Positions 9,860 to 19,201 of a stretch of DNA of 32,992 bases are shown in pieces. The translations under genes were made by a program, and so were the position numbers. Source of the DNA: an uncultured Rickettsiales bacterium. GTDB lineage: Bacteria; Pseudomonadota; Alphaproteobacteria; Rickettsiales; UBA1997. The DNA is taken from contig CAKVBE010000001.1 in assembly GCA_934725005.1 (NCBI GenBank), positions 1 through 32,992 of the forward strand, given 5' to 3'. The notes under the pieces are model-generated. The model worked only from the letters and a program-made list of their open reading frames with translations. It searched no databases and was not told where the DNA came from. The number at the start of each line of letters is the position of its first letter. Within the stretch, counting starts at the first letter, position 1.

Positions 9860-11753
9860 TTTGCAACCTATCTAAACTTTGCTTAATTTTATCATCTACA
9901 CTCTTTTGATTGATTTTGGATTTTATATCTGCATACAATTCGCTAAAATCGATTTTGGAAAAATCCAATTGCTGCAATTGTTCAATTAAAATACCACTAC
10001 AATTGGTATTTTTGGCATCACCCCAATGTTGTAATTTTTGTTGTCTTAATGCGTTTGCTAAAATTTTAGAAAATTTATTTTCAAAACAACAATATGAATG
10101 TTTTTTAGTCATACAAACTTTCTTAAAACCGACATTAATGTATTCACTACAATAATCACCGATATAAACACAATCATTATTTTCTTTTTTTTCTCTTAAT
10201 TTCTCCTCAGATGCGGAACAACCACTCAATTTATTTCCCCAATTACCGTCTCCGCAGCAATCTTTAAATCCGCCAATATATCCAGTTGATTTAGTACATT
10301 TTAAATTTTCCCCATTTAACATGGTCAGACTATCTGTATTTATTGTTTTTACAGATTCGTTCAATGTTGATAGTATAGCTATTGCATCAAGCATATCTTG
10401 TGTATTGTTTTGTATCTCAAACTCTTCGTGACAACTACCATCAAGACATTTTATATTCTGTGCACATTCTTTTGGTATCGATCTTGGTATCAGGCACTTA
10501 TATACAAATTTTTCAGTTTCATTTGCCCCATCAACAAACTCTCTTGTTTTCAAACTACAATTATCAATATTATAGTTTTGACAATCATCATGGTGTAAAA
10601 AACAAGAATTTTGACTATCTTTGCAAGCATAAGTCTGTTCATATTCCGCACATTTTTTTGATATATATTTACCTTCAAATTTGATTGTATAATCTTTTCT
10701 AGTACAAATTTTACTTATTAAGTTGCATTTGTCGGTTTTTTCGCCAGTATCGCAAATTTCAGTCCATTTTTCAACATGTTCTTTACAGCATCTATTTCTT
10801 AATATAAACTCCATTGACCCTTGTCCAGTTCCAGAAACTATTACTCTCATTTTCAAAGTATTTTTTCCAAGTTTTAAAAACCCTGTTAAATCCCGATTAA
10901 TATATTGATTCCAAACTGTTGATAGTTCACAACTACCAATACCGATTCCATAATCTACAAGCGTTCGTTTTGAAAGGTAATTACTAGTAAGCTCAAGTTT
11001 ACTTCCACCATGTGGACCTACATAAATTAAATTGTCATTTAATGTGATTGAAATGTAATCGTCAAATACAACTCTATTTAATATAAATAATTCAACTAAA
11101 TTTAAGTTTGAAATATCAAACTCTATAACCTTATCGATTACCAAACAAGTTCCTCTCCAATAGTTGGCTCTAGTTTTTTTACCAATGATAAGAATTCCAC
11201 TATTACCATCATAAGACCAATCTAAATCATGGGGAAGAGAGGATAATTCCAAACCAGCCGTAACACAACCATTTTCATAATTAACACATTGTAACTCAAG
11301 ACTATTCTTACAATATTTGTTATAGTTATTATCATTGGAACAAAAATTCTTGCCGTAGTATTTATAACATATTTTATATTCAACATCATTATATGGGTCG
11401 CAATAGTCATCATTAATAATTTGTTCTTTATTTTTCGAAGATTTAATAGTATTATCTACTACGTTACCCAATTGATTAACATCATATCGTGGTCTTGTTT
11501 TGTAAGAATCATCTAAAAATTTCGCACTTTCACTCTTTTGAAGGCTTTCATACTTTATATTATCAATTTCATTTGCATTAATTCGACTTTCTGGTACATT
11601 TGAACCACTATATGTTGGAACAATATTTTTCTTTCCTAAATCGGTATTGGCTCTATCAAAAATCAAATTAAAATCAAAACTAACTTCATTAGCCTTGACA
11701 ACATTAAATTGAATAAAAAATATACAAAATAATAAAAACGATTTACTATTCAT
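9846..11753 (-). CDS. traN: TraN, cysteine-rich outer-membrane mating-pair adhesin
   Basis: A 635-residue secreted protein with signal peptide MNSKSFLLFCIFFIQFNVVKA. It is strikingly cysteine-rich along its whole length: for example SCELSTVWNQ, RCCKEHVEKW, ECAQNIKCLDGSC, GFKDCCGDGNWG, KHSYCCFENKF. The C-terminal conserved block (YIGGFKDCCGDGNWG ... CVYIGDYCSEYINVG ... LRQQKLQHWGDAKNTNCSGI) is the part shared across TraN proteins. In F, TraN is in the outer membrane and recognises the recipient surface. The N-terminal and central region is the usual variable receptor-binding part. It overlaps the PLD gene upstream by 8 bp and traF downstream by 14 bp. Confidence 0.92.
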   Translation of the reverse strand: MNSKSFLLFCIFFIQFNVVKANEVSFDFNLIFDRANTDLGKKNIVPTYSGSNVPESRINANEIDNIKYESLQKSESAKFLDDSYKTRPRYDVNQLGNVVDNTIKSSKNKEQIINDDYCDPYNDVEYKICYKYYGKNFCSNDNNYNKYCKNSLELQCVNYENGCVTAGLELSSLPHDLDWSYDGNSGILIIGKKTRANYWRGTCLVIDKVIEFDISNLNLVELFILNRVVFDDYISITLNDNLIYVGPHGGSKLELTSNYLSKRTLVDYGIGIGSCELSTVWNQYINRDLTGFLKLGKNTLKMRVIVSGTGQGSMEFILRNRCCKEHVEKWTEICDTGEKTDKCNLISKICTRKDYTIKFEGKYISKKCAEYEQTYACKDSQNSCFLHHDDCQNYNIDNCSLKTREFVDGANETEKFVYKCLIPRSIPKECAQNIKCLDGSCHEEFEIQNNTQDMLDAIAILSTLNESVKTINTDSLTMLNGENLKCTKSTGYIGGFKDCCGDGNWGNKLSGCSASEEKLREKKENNDCVYIGDYCSEYINVGFKKVCMTKKHSYCCFENKFSKILANALRQQKLQHWGDAKNTNCSGILIEQLQQLDFSKIDFSELYADIKSKINQKSVDDKIKQSLDRLQNGIR

Positions 11754-12228
11754 AATACTCCCATAATTGATTGAATCTGTTATAATATTTACGCTTTGTA
11801 TCTTTTATCAAAATACAATTTTCACTGTTATTATGGGTTGCATTATGCGTATAATTATATGAACCAGTTATAACCCTACTCTTATCGATTATTGATACTT
11901 TATTATGTTCAATTTTAACTTTTTTACTAATTCTAATTGGAATACTATGATCGACCAGTGAAGTAATTAAACTATTTTTTATTTTTCCTTGCCGTCTATC
12001 AGCAATTATTTTAACATCAACCTTTCTATTAAAAACTTCTTTAATTGCGTCAGCAATATTCTTATTAGTTAGTGAATAAATTAATATTTTTAATTCTTTT
12101 TTTGCGCTTAAAATATTATTTATAATTAAATTTTCACAATCTTTTGAAGGAGAAAAATAAATTTCCGCCGAAAGGGAAAAATTAATAAAAAGAAAAGCGA
12201 AAATAAAGCAAAAAAACAATCTATTCAC
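11746..12228 (-). CDS. secreted phospholipase D-family protein (Nuc-like), inside the tra operon
   Basis: A single-HKD PLD-superfamily protein of the small bacterial endonuclease/lipase type, 160 residues from the GTG at 12228. That start is chosen because GGAGGT lies 4 bases upstream, formed by the last codons of trbC; a TTG at 12240 would precede this site. A signal peptide (MNRLFFCFIFAFLFINFSLS, then A) directs it to the periplasm. The catalytic motif is H108-x-K110-x4-D115 followed by GSYN (122-125). One HKD motif means it should act as a dimer. Substrate (DNA or phospholipid) cannot be told from sequence. Small PLD/Nuc proteins occur on some conjugative plasmids such as pKM101 and in Rickettsia. 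Position between trbC and traN is not part of the F gene order. Confidence 0.88.
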   Translation of the reverse strand: MNRLFFCFIFAFLFINFSLSAEIYFSPSKDCENLIINNILSAKKELKILIYSLTNKNIADAIKEVFNRKVDVKIIADRRQGKIKNSLITSLVDHSIPIRISKKVKIEHNKVSIIDKSRVITGSYNYTHNATHNNSENCILIKDTKRKYYNRFNQLWEYYE

Positions 12229-12736
12229 AGCTACCTCCAATATTAAATTGCTCTAATGCATAGGTAATTGAAACCGAACCAGTAATTTTATAAAAATCAT
12301 TTTTACAATTCTTTAAAATAGCTGGTACTTGATTTATGATATATTTTCTAAAAAATGTTGGATCTACAACTATATTCACATTTTTATCATCAAAATCACT
12401 CAATAATGAACTAATCTTTATTAGCGTTTCCTTAAAAGAATTTTTATAAAATCCTCGTAGAACAAAAACGATATTAATATCTTTTTTTTGTTTTAAACTT
12501 TTAGCCTCAATAAAATAATTCTTAATCATAATTTCCGGCATGGAAAATGACATAAAAACATAAAAATTTTTATCACTATCCACTTTTTTTTGCATATCAT
12601 TGTATGCATTTACAATGTTATCTATTTTAGTGTAATCTGTTACATCCTTACCAAAACTTGACGTACAAATAGCAAAAAAACAAAATATGCATAACGACAT
12701 ATATTTTACAAAGCGCAACAATTTCTTTTCCTCCAT
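12221..12736 (-). CDS. trbC: TrbC, F-type pilus assembly protein
   Basis: Up to 171 residues. The conserved core is clear: YVFMSFSMPEIMIKNYF, VFVLRGFYKNSFKETL, VNIVVDPTFFRKYIINQVPA, then the ITGSVSITYALEQF tail. An N-terminal signal peptide ends near SSFG. The start is uncertain: the ATG at 12736 overlaps traU by 31 bp, while GGAGG inside that overlap is well spaced (8 bases) for a TTG at 12721. It is shorter than F TrbC (about 212) at the N terminus. In many F-like systems trbC and traW are fused or interact; here they are separate. The last codons contain the ribosome-binding site of the PLD gene, so translation is probably coupled. Confidence 0.9.
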   Translation of the reverse strand: MEEKKLLRFVKYMSLCIFCFFAICTSSFGKDVTDYTKIDNIVNAYNDMQKKVDSDKNFYVFMSFSMPEIMIKNYFIEAKSLKQKKDINIVFVLRGFYKNSFKETLIKISSLLSDFDDKNVNIVVDPTFFRKYIINQVPAILKNCKNDFYKITGSVSITYALEQFNIGGSCE

Positions 12737-13719
12737 AATAAATAACCGAAATTTTCGCCATTAATCGGAATTTCTTTACCAAAATCGTATAAAGCATTAC
12801 TTCTACCCATTGGCTGACAACCATTAATTAAACCTGGTGAATTCATTGGTACAGGATAAGTCATTTGTGTTCTATATTGACTCTTTTTTATAATTGGCGC
12901 TGGTATTGGTTGGCATAAAGCTTCAGGACCAGACGTATTCCACATTTGTAACTCTCTGTGCATTTTTGCTACAAACCTTTCCATTGTCAATAGTGTTGTT
13001 TGGACACTACCATAGTCAGCAGGTATATTACCAGTAAAAGGATAAATTGAACCCTGACAACCACCACACCAAAATAATGAATCCATAGGTAAATGCGTTG
13101 TTGAAGCAACACAATCAGCAACACATGCTGATTGAGCAATAATATTATTAAAGATAGCAGCCTCTGGATTTAGAACAAAAGTAAGCTCATCATCCGCCCA
13201 CAATGGATCAACTTCTGTCATATAACCAATATCGAATGGACTAATAAAACTAGATATTTCCAAGCATAAAGCATCAAATACTATCGATAGTAATTTAAAT
13301 ATTGGCATAGCATACTTATGTAAATGCCAATTTTCATATCTCCCACTCCTATCATTTATTGATTGACTACCAGTTCCGGTAAAAATCTGTATTGGCATAC
13401 TTATACCACCCAAACTAACGAAACAAAATGGCTCTTTACTCATTTCATATAATTCTATACCTTCCCAAAATCCTATAGGAATCCCTATTTGTGGTAAACC
13501 TAATACTTTTCCTGGACACACACAAGGAATAGTCGAAATATTAGGTGTGTCAGCAATTTTATTAGGAACAACAGGAACAGCACCAATGGAGATTGGAAAT
13601 ATACATGACCAACATACATCAGTTATTGGATTAAATATTCTTCCATTGCAGACAGCAAAAGCAATTTTAATTTGTAATAAGAATATTATTATAAAAATTA
13701 TACAAAGATATTTAGTCAT
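12706..13719 (-). CDS. traU: TraU, F-type pilus assembly / DNA transfer protein
   Basis: A 337-residue periplasmic protein with signal peptide ending IAFA. It is typical TraU: CNGRIFNPITDVCWSCIFP, then CVCPG, GIPIGFWEG, then DPLWADDELTFVLNPEA, ACVADCVAST, LFWCGGCQGSIYPFTG, and the C-terminal YRTQMTYPVP. The many cysteines are expected to be disulfide-bonded, which fits the CxxC TraF in the same operon. Length matches F TraU (about 330). It overlaps traW by 8 bp and trbC by up to 31 bp. Confidence 0.95.
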   Translation of the reverse strand: MTKYLCIIFIIIFLLQIKIAFAVCNGRIFNPITDVCWSCIFPISIGAVPVVPNKIADTPNISTIPCVCPGKVLGLPQIGIPIGFWEGIELYEMSKEPFCFVSLGGISMPIQIFTGTGSQSINDRSGRYENWHLHKYAMPIFKLLSIVFDALCLEISSFISPFDIGYMTEVDPLWADDELTFVLNPEAAIFNNIIAQSACVADCVASTTHLPMDSLFWCGGCQGSIYPFTGNIPADYGSVQTTLLTMERFVAKMHRELQMWNTSGPEALCQPIPAPIIKKSQYRTQMTYPVPMNSPGLINGCQPMGRSNALYDFGKEIPINGENFGYLLWRKRNCCAL

Positions 13720-14347
13720 AATTTAAAACAACCTCTTCTATCTTTAATAATTTATTATCCTGTGAAACTATTGCTGGTATGTTTTCAATTCTCAATTTTT
13801 TTACCAAAATTCCATGTTGATCGAAATAAAATCTAACATTCTTTTTAGATACCAAATCTAAAATTGGTCCATTTGTAAGTATAATTTTAGTCCTGCCGTT
13901 CTTCTTATTTAAATAGTCTATAGCATAATCAACTTGTTGTTGATTATCACCGTCGATAAAAATTAAATCTTTCGATAAAATTACATTATCCAGCGGATTT
14001 ACAGTTGTTCCTTTTTTAGCAAAAACAACACCAGTATTATCCATGTAATCTTTTTGCAAAACTACCGAAGGATTATAGTAATAAACTCTATACTTTTTAG
14101 CATATGGTAATATAATCGATCGCGGTCTATTTATACTTTTTTTAACTTCTATTTTAAATTCGTTTTGCCATTGTACTATGTCTAATTCTGTAAGTTTATT
14201 TTCAATATACTCCAACAAATCTTGCTCTTGAATATCAAAAGTGCTTCCATGAATTCCTAAATCCTTAGCATTAACTTTAAGACATAAGAAAAATAAACAT
14301 AACGAACAAATGGAAAAATAATGTTTAAAAAAGAGGTTTTGCAACAC
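13712..14347 (-). CDS. traW: TraW, F-type pilus assembly protein
   Basis: A 211-residue periplasmic protein. The start is GTG at 14347, supported by GGAGGT five bases upstream. Signal peptide ends KVNA, followed by KDLGIHGSTFDIQEQDLLEYI, which is the conserved TraW N terminus. Other family features are RSIILPYAKKYRVYYYNPSV, the NPLDNVILSKDLIFIDGD block, and IILTNGPILDLV near the C terminus. Length equals F TraW (about 210). The gene overlaps the traF-type peptidase gene by 23 bp and traU by 8 bp. Confidence 0.93.
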   Translation of the reverse strand: MLQNLFFKHYFSICSLCLFFLCLKVNAKDLGIHGSTFDIQEQDLLEYIENKLTELDIVQWQNEFKIEVKKSINRPRSIILPYAKKYRVYYYNPSVVLQKDYMDNTGVVFAKKGTTVNPLDNVILSKDLIFIDGDNQQQVDYAIDYLNKKNGRTKIILTNGPILDLVSKKNVRFYFDQHGILVKKLRIENIPAIVSQDNKLLKIEEVVLNYD

Positions 14348-14843
14348 CTATAACCTCCAACTCATCGATTAACCCAAATTCTTTGTACCTTGAATCAAAA
14401 CTATTTTTATCAAAACCTATAACGAAAAATTTGTTGTCTGGTATAGTTATTACATCATTCATAGACATCTTGGTACCAAACATACTTTTATCTTTAACTT
14501 CAAGTATTATATTCTTAAATCTTATTGTACCTTGAACATTATTTTTTGGTAACTCAAAAGAATTAACTTCCAAAACATCACCGCTTTTAGCTAGAATTTG
14601 CTTCGTAATATTTATTCCATTATAATACTTCGTATTTCTATTTCTAAATTGAATAAAATCACCATTTTTAATATTTTTTATTTTATCTTCTCTGGTATCT
14701 ACGATAAAAAATTTATACGGCAATGATGGACTTATATTAACTGAAACTTTCAACCCTAATAAATAAAAAACTAATTCCACACATATTAAGATTGATGTAA
14801 AAAATAAGACTAATTTACCTTTCCACGTCATACAACAATACAT
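14325..14843 (-). CDS. conjugative-transfer signal peptidase (TraF/TrhF type, S26)
   Basis: A 172-residue inner-membrane serine peptidase of family S26. One N-terminal membrane segment (about 11-31) precedes NISPSLPYKFFIV, in which S40 is the likely nucleophile of the S-x-P motif. K81 in ITKQILAKSGDVLEV is the likely general base. The C-terminal GFDKNSFDSRYKEFG is the usual S26 signature. In plasmids such as R27 (TrhF) and RP4 (TraF) this enzyme processes pilin; the F plasmid itself relies on host LepB. I leave the symbol blank to avoid confusion with the thioredoxin-like traF in the same operon. It overlaps trbI by 29 bp and traW by 23 bp. Confidence 0.9.
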   Translation of the reverse strand: MYCCMTWKGKLVLFFTSILICVELVFYLLGLKVSVNISPSLPYKFFIVDTREDKIKNIKNGDFIQFRNRNTKYYNGINITKQILAKSGDVLEVNSFELPKNNVQGTIRFKNIILEVKDKSMFGTKMSMNDVITIPDNKFFVIGFDKNSFDSRYKEFGLIDELEVIGVAKPLF

Positions 14844-15144
14844 TCCTAATTTGTTTAGTTAAATCGATATTTTCACCGCTAAAAACAGCTTGTTTTGGCA
14901 GGATTATAAGGTTATTTTCTCTAGAAATTTGGGTTAAAATTTTATTAGTCTTTAAGACAAACAGTTTAATTTTTTCATTTTTCCTATCAGGATTTTTTTC
15001 AACTAATAAACGTGTGTATTCATCATTTATAGATTGTAAATCTACAACAGCTATTTGTTTTTCCTTATAGAATAAAGAAAAAATTATAACATTTATAAAG
15101 ATACTCAACAATAATGAGATAAATATAAATTTAATATTTTTCAT
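14815..15144 (-). CDS. trbI: TrbI-type inner-membrane protein
   Basis: One hundred and nine residues with an N-terminal membrane segment (about 5-26), then IAVVDLQSINDEY and a lysine-rich helical region, then SRENNLIILPKQAVFSGENIDLT (the segment that resembles an OmpH-like VV-Q-V/A pattern) at the C terminus. F TrbI (128 residues) is an inner-membrane protein that affects pilus retraction. Position right after traC and before the peptidase/traW fits trbI. AGGTG lies six bases before the ATG, and the traC stop is within that site. Confidence 0.82.
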   Translation of the reverse strand: MKNIKFIFISLLLSIFINVIIFSLFYKEKQIAVVDLQSINDEYTRLLVEKNPDRKNEKIKLFVLKTNKILTQISRENNLIILPKQAVFSGENIDLTKQIRNVLLYDVER

Positions 15145-15148
15145 ATTT

Positions 15149-17647
15149 TCACCTATTCTTTAAGTTTGCTGAAATTTCTATTGCTTCAATTAAGCTTTTA
15201 CCAGACTTCTGTAATTCTTGTATTTGAACAACATCTTCAGCTTTTGTTGAATACAAAGCCAAAGAAAATGGATCAAGGATTAATCTACCAATAAAATAAC
15301 CATCTTGATTAGTAATCATAATTTCAGAATATTGACCACTACTCATTCTTAGACTATTTAATTGTCTCTCTTTTTCATGATTCATTACAACTTTTTGACT
15401 TTTTTCTAAAGCTATAATAGCTTCTGGTTTTTGTGCTAATAAACATACCCAATCACTATTATTTATGGCTGCTGTTGCACCTGGATTTTTATAATAATCT
15501 TCTATCGATTGTGTTCCTGTAATCAATGTTCCACCATATTTTCTACATCTTCTAGCAAAACCTTCAATAAAACTTCCAATTGACCCACCCCCTTGTAATA
15601 AATCCCACGCTTCATCTATGATCAAAGCTGTTTTTTGTTTTCTATTACCGTAATACATTTGCTTCGAAATGATAAACATTAACACCAGCAAAACTACACT
15701 CTGTAAGTCTTTTTTATCCTTAAGTTCTGCCATCTCAAAGGCAATAAAATCATTATCTAATTGAATATTGCATTTTCCTTCAAAATATTTCTCATATTGT
15801 CCACCTTTTGAAAATTTAGACAGCATGACAGCCAAATCTTTAATTCTTGAGTCATCCTGTTTAGACAAATAATCTCTAACATCAGTTATGGTTGAATCTT
15901 TTCCTTTATTCTTAATAATCTCTATAACTGTATTGTTTATAACACCGTTTTGAAAGTCATCAGCTTGCCCAATAGAAAAACACATGGTTTTAATTATATT
16001 CGATATTAGGTTAATATCTTCTGTGCTCTCATCTTCGCTATTGTTAGATAACAATGAAAATGGATTTAAACAAATACTTTGTTCTGGAGCAAAATAAACA
16101 AATTTACCATCTTGTAGTAAACATGTATTCATAAAAGAACGTCCATCATCAATAACGTATGTCATACAACCAGTTCCACGTAATGATGTCACCAATTCCT
16201 GCATGAAAACCGATTTTCCCGAACCAGATTTACCAATAACTGCTACATTGTAATTTCCACCAGTATTACTAAAAGGGTCCCAATATAATGGCTGTCCTCG
16301 TCTACCTATTAATTGCACAATAGGATTAGATACTCCTTTATATTCACCTTGAACTGGTAATAAATTTGCACAAGTCCAACTAACCATAGTCTTTGCCTTT
16401 TCAAGTTTATCGAAATAGCTATGACCCAGTCCATTACCTAAAACAAATGGTATACTAGATAAAAATGTTGCCAGTTGAATAAATTTATCTGTTCTTAAAA
16501 GCCAACCATTTTTTTTGTACAGAGATTTGATTAACTGTTCACTCTGTTCAATATTATCAGCTGTATCGAATATTATCACAGAATAACATGCGGAAGCCAA
16601 TTTCTGACCACTGTCTAACTTATCAATTACAAAATCCCATTCGGCTTTTCTTTTAAAAATTCTAGGCATAAATTTAGCTATACTAGTTCCACATTGCTGT
16701 GTTACTCTAGCTTGTTTAATTTTTGCTTTGGTTGTTTTAGTTTTTTCATTCTCTATAACAAAAGAAAAACACGTTAAAAATGGACATGGTATTTTGAGTT
16801 GTTCATTTTCAATTGAACCTATTAACTCGGAACAATACCACTGTGGCCAAACCTTTGGAAAAGATTGTACAGATAAAGCTTTTGCAATTATATTGTCTTT
16901 CGTAAAGGTTAATGAGTCACTAGCAACCAACATGCTATTTTCACTACTTGATATTTGTTTATTAATTGGATTTAGTCTATCATACTCTACATATTCGTAG
17001 TCATTATTAGCTATTGGATTACATATTTCATTTAATAGATTAATAAATTTTTCTGGATCAAATGGCGGTATATTATCGTTGTACAAACCAATATTTTTCA
17101 TTGTGCCCTGAATAGCTTTTTTAAAAAGTAAAAGTTTTTCCTCACCGTCACATATCTCAAATGGTATTGTAGCAGTCATGAAAGATCTAAAATTCTTTAA
17201 CGTAAATGGTTTATCAACGAATAATGATTTCCTAACGCCATTCATTAAATATTTCTTTCTCTCGAAAGCTTGTTTAGCATATAAATTTCCAACATCCTTT
17301 CTAGGATTAGCCCATCTATCTAAAAAAGGTTCTACATTAGGGGAGGCCCAAGTAAAAAAGCTAACATAACACTCTTCAGGTAAACCATCTGTTATTAATT
17401 GTGTTAATAGTTTTGACGTTTGTTCATCACCACCAACTATTGGCAATAATTCAATAATGAAACTATAAGAATTATCATTGATATAAACATCCTTTTGATC
17501 GTCGTATACCCTATATGGAAGTAAACTAGATACTGTATGATAATTTAAAATATCATTATAGTCTATATTATTTTCTGTACAATTTTTAGAAATGCTTTTT
17601 GGACTAAAAATATTGTTAATGAAATTATTAATCTTATTAAGATTCAT
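15149..17647 (-). CDS. traC: TraC, VirB4-family assembly ATPase
   Basis: An 832-residue cytoplasmic or peripheral membrane ATPase that powers pilus assembly. The TraC_F_IV N-terminal domain covers about 1-430 (FFTWASPNVEPFLDRWA is typical). The ATPase domain has Walker A GKSGSGKS at about 472-479, VIDDGRSF, and Walker B LIIDEAWDLL with the DE pair near 676, followed by RRCRKYGGTLITGTQS and the C-terminal LAQKPEAI. Length is close to F TraC (about 876). Start ATG at 17647 is preceded by GGAGAG, formed by the last codons of traV, 1 bp away. Confidence 0.96.
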   Translation of the reverse strand: MNLNKINNFINNIFSPKSISKNCTENNIDYNDILNYHTVSSLLPYRVYDDQKDVYINDNSYSFIIELLPIVGGDEQTSKLLTQLITDGLPEECYVSFFTWASPNVEPFLDRWANPRKDVGNLYAKQAFERKKYLMNGVRKSLFVDKPFTLKNFRSFMTATIPFEICDGEEKLLLFKKAIQGTMKNIGLYNDNIPPFDPEKFINLLNEICNPIANNDYEYVEYDRLNPINKQISSSENSMLVASDSLTFTKDNIIAKALSVQSFPKVWPQWYCSELIGSIENEQLKIPCPFLTCFSFVIENEKTKTTKAKIKQARVTQQCGTSIAKFMPRIFKRKAEWDFVIDKLDSGQKLASACYSVIIFDTADNIEQSEQLIKSLYKKNGWLLRTDKFIQLATFLSSIPFVLGNGLGHSYFDKLEKAKTMVSWTCANLLPVQGEYKGVSNPIVQLIGRRGQPLYWDPFSNTGGNYNVAVIGKSGSGKSVFMQELVTSLRGTGCMTYVIDDGRSFMNTCLLQDGKFVYFAPEQSICLNPFSLLSNNSEDESTEDINLISNIIKTMCFSIGQADDFQNGVINNTVIEIIKNKGKDSTITDVRDYLSKQDDSRIKDLAVMLSKFSKGGQYEKYFEGKCNIQLDNDFIAFEMAELKDKKDLQSVVLLVLMFIISKQMYYGNRKQKTALIIDEAWDLLQGGGSIGSFIEGFARRCRKYGGTLITGTQSIEDYYKNPGATAAINNSDWVCLLAQKPEAIIALEKSQKVVMNHEKERQLNSLRMSSGQYSEIMITNQDGYFIGRLILDPFSLALYSTKAEDVVQIQELQKSGKSLIEAIEISANLKNR

Positions 17648-17648
17648 T

Positions 17649-17984
17649 TTACTCTCTCCAGTCGGATTTTTGTTCTAAATAATATACAACACTTATATCG
17701 TGTCTATTTCCGGCCTCATCAACATATGGTGAAAATACAACCCTTGCTACACTTTCTTTAGAACGAAATTCGCTAAAATTTGTTATATTTGTTTTATAAA
17801 CTTTTTGTTCAAAATCATTTTTTAAATTAATACTGTTTCTATTTTCACCTTTTTGGCCATTATCAATTTCCCAAATGCTATTACAAGTTCCCTTTAGATT
17901 TGTTTTACAAGTCCAACTAGACGAGACAGGACTGCAGCCTACACTAACCATTAATAGGATTAAACACGAAATTCTTTTTATCAT
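17649..17984 (-). CDS. traV: TraV, outer-membrane core-complex lipoprotein
   Basis: A 111-residue lipoprotein, VirB7-like component of the outer-membrane core with TraK and TraB. Lipobox SVGC gives lipidation at C17. The following SSSWTCKTNLKGTCNSI is the conserved TraV pair of cysteines. It is shorter than F TraV (171). The ATG overlaps the traB stop as TAATG, and GGAGGT from the last traB codons is its ribosome-binding site. The order B-V-C with no traP is the reduced form. Confidence 0.88.
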   Translation of the reverse strand: MIKRISCLILLMVSVGCSPVSSSWTCKTNLKGTCNSIWEIDNGQKGENRNSINLKNDFEQKVYKTNITNFSEFRSKESVARVVFSPYVDEAGNRHDISVVYYLEQKSDWRE

Positions 17985-19201
17985 TAAAGACCTCCTACAT
18001 TGTTATAAATAACTTGCTGTTTCTTTTCTTTATCATGTAATTTTTTTTCATCGGAAAGTTTTATTCCTTCCTGAAAAACGATCTCAACTTCTATGCCTGT
18101 TGGTACATCTACAACAGATTGATACTGTTCAGCTCTATCTATATAATAGTCGCTTAACATTTCACCAGCCTTACTTAAACCACTAGCACCAGCTTGCCTA
18201 GCAACATCACTAGTTTTAATTTTTTCAGTAGCCAAACCAGTTGAAACCTCCAACGTTGGCGAATAAGCCGTTTTTGCTACATCAGCGAGACCTTCAATAG
18301 CACCGGCAAGAAATGCCATGCTTGTAAAATATCCTTCACGACTTACAATTTTACCACGAATACCTTCTTTGGCAAACGAGGTAACATAACCTTTTATATT
18401 AAACTCAGCAACCTTTCCTTTTTCAAAAGAACAAGACATCTTCAACAGCCTAACATAAGCTTTTTCAGTCCATAACTGACCAATTGCTGCACCCATAACA
18501 CGGCAACCTTCGAGTTTTTTAATCTCTTGATTGTTTCCTCTAAATTTTGGCGCATATACTGGTGATATAATTTCAAACATCATGTTATTCGGATCGTTTT
18601 GATTCTTTACTCCTGTTGACACGTCAGCACCACTCAACATTCTGGCCGTTGCATACGAACCAGCGGGAACATAGTTCTCTAAATCATTAAAACTATTTAA
18701 TGTATCCGGTATTATTTCATTCTCTAAATCAATATTTATTGTCATAATGTCTTTATTGTCATTTTCGGAAATTAACTCACCATATTCATTAAATTTTTGT
18801 ACTTTCTCTGGGATACTTTGATCGTGATTTAGAATTTTTGATTCAGTATTAGCAATTTGTAAAGCTAAAGAATCAATTGTATTACCATATATTTTTTTGT
18901 TTTCCTCTAGTTGTTTTTCCAATAGATCTAATCTTTTTAATAACTTACTATTCTGCTCTTCCAGATTTTTTAGATCATTCTCAGACTTATTTAACCATTC
19001 ATCTTCGGCCTTAATGTTAATTGGGGATGATATGTTTATTTTTTTTATATTATTTGGAAGTTTTATATTTTTCTTTTTATTAGAGGCTAATAATATTAGA
19101 ACCGATATACAAATTATTAATACAAAAACACAAATAGCTACAATATTTTTACTTCTATTTATAATTCTTGGGTCTGAACTATTAAAATTGATAAAATTCA
19201 C
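17984..19201 (-). CDS. traB: TraB, VirB10-like channel protein
   Basis: A 405-residue protein that spans from inner membrane to outer-membrane core. A short cytoplasmic N terminus is followed by a membrane segment (about 20-42), a coiled-coil with leucine heptads (about 75-125), and the conserved C-terminal beta-domain containing YVPAGSYATARMLSGADVST, CRVMGAAIGQLWTEKAYVRL, and GVEIVFQEG-like ending. The start is GTG at 19201 within the traK stop (GTGA), preceded by GGGGGTG. Length is a little below F TraB (475), the missing part being in the periplasmic linker. Confidence 0.94.
   Translation of the reverse strand: MNFINFNSSDPRIINRSKNIVAICVFVLIICISVLILLASNKKKNIKLPNNIKKINISSPINIKAEDEWLNKSENDLKNLEEQNSKLLKRLDLLEKQLEENKKIYGNTIDSLALQIANTESKILNHDQSIPEKVQKFNEYGELISENDNKDIMTINIDLENEIIPDTLNSFNDLENYVPAGSYATARMLSGADVSTGVKNQNDPNNMMFEIISPVYAPKFRGNNQEIKKLEGCRVMGAAIGQLWTEKAYVRLLKMSCSFEKGKVAEFNIKGYVTSFAKEGIRGKIVSREGYFTSMAFLAGAIEGLADVAKTAYSPTLEVSTGLATEKIKTSDVARQAGASGLSKAGEMLSDYYIDRAEQYQSVVDVPTGIEVEIVFQEGIKLSDEKKLHDKEKKQQVIYNNVGGL

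Noticed and set aside
10382..10684. 100-aa ORF on the plus strand
   Set aside because: It lies entirely opposite traN, whose cysteine-rich protein is well supported. It shows no family features and is a frame shadow.
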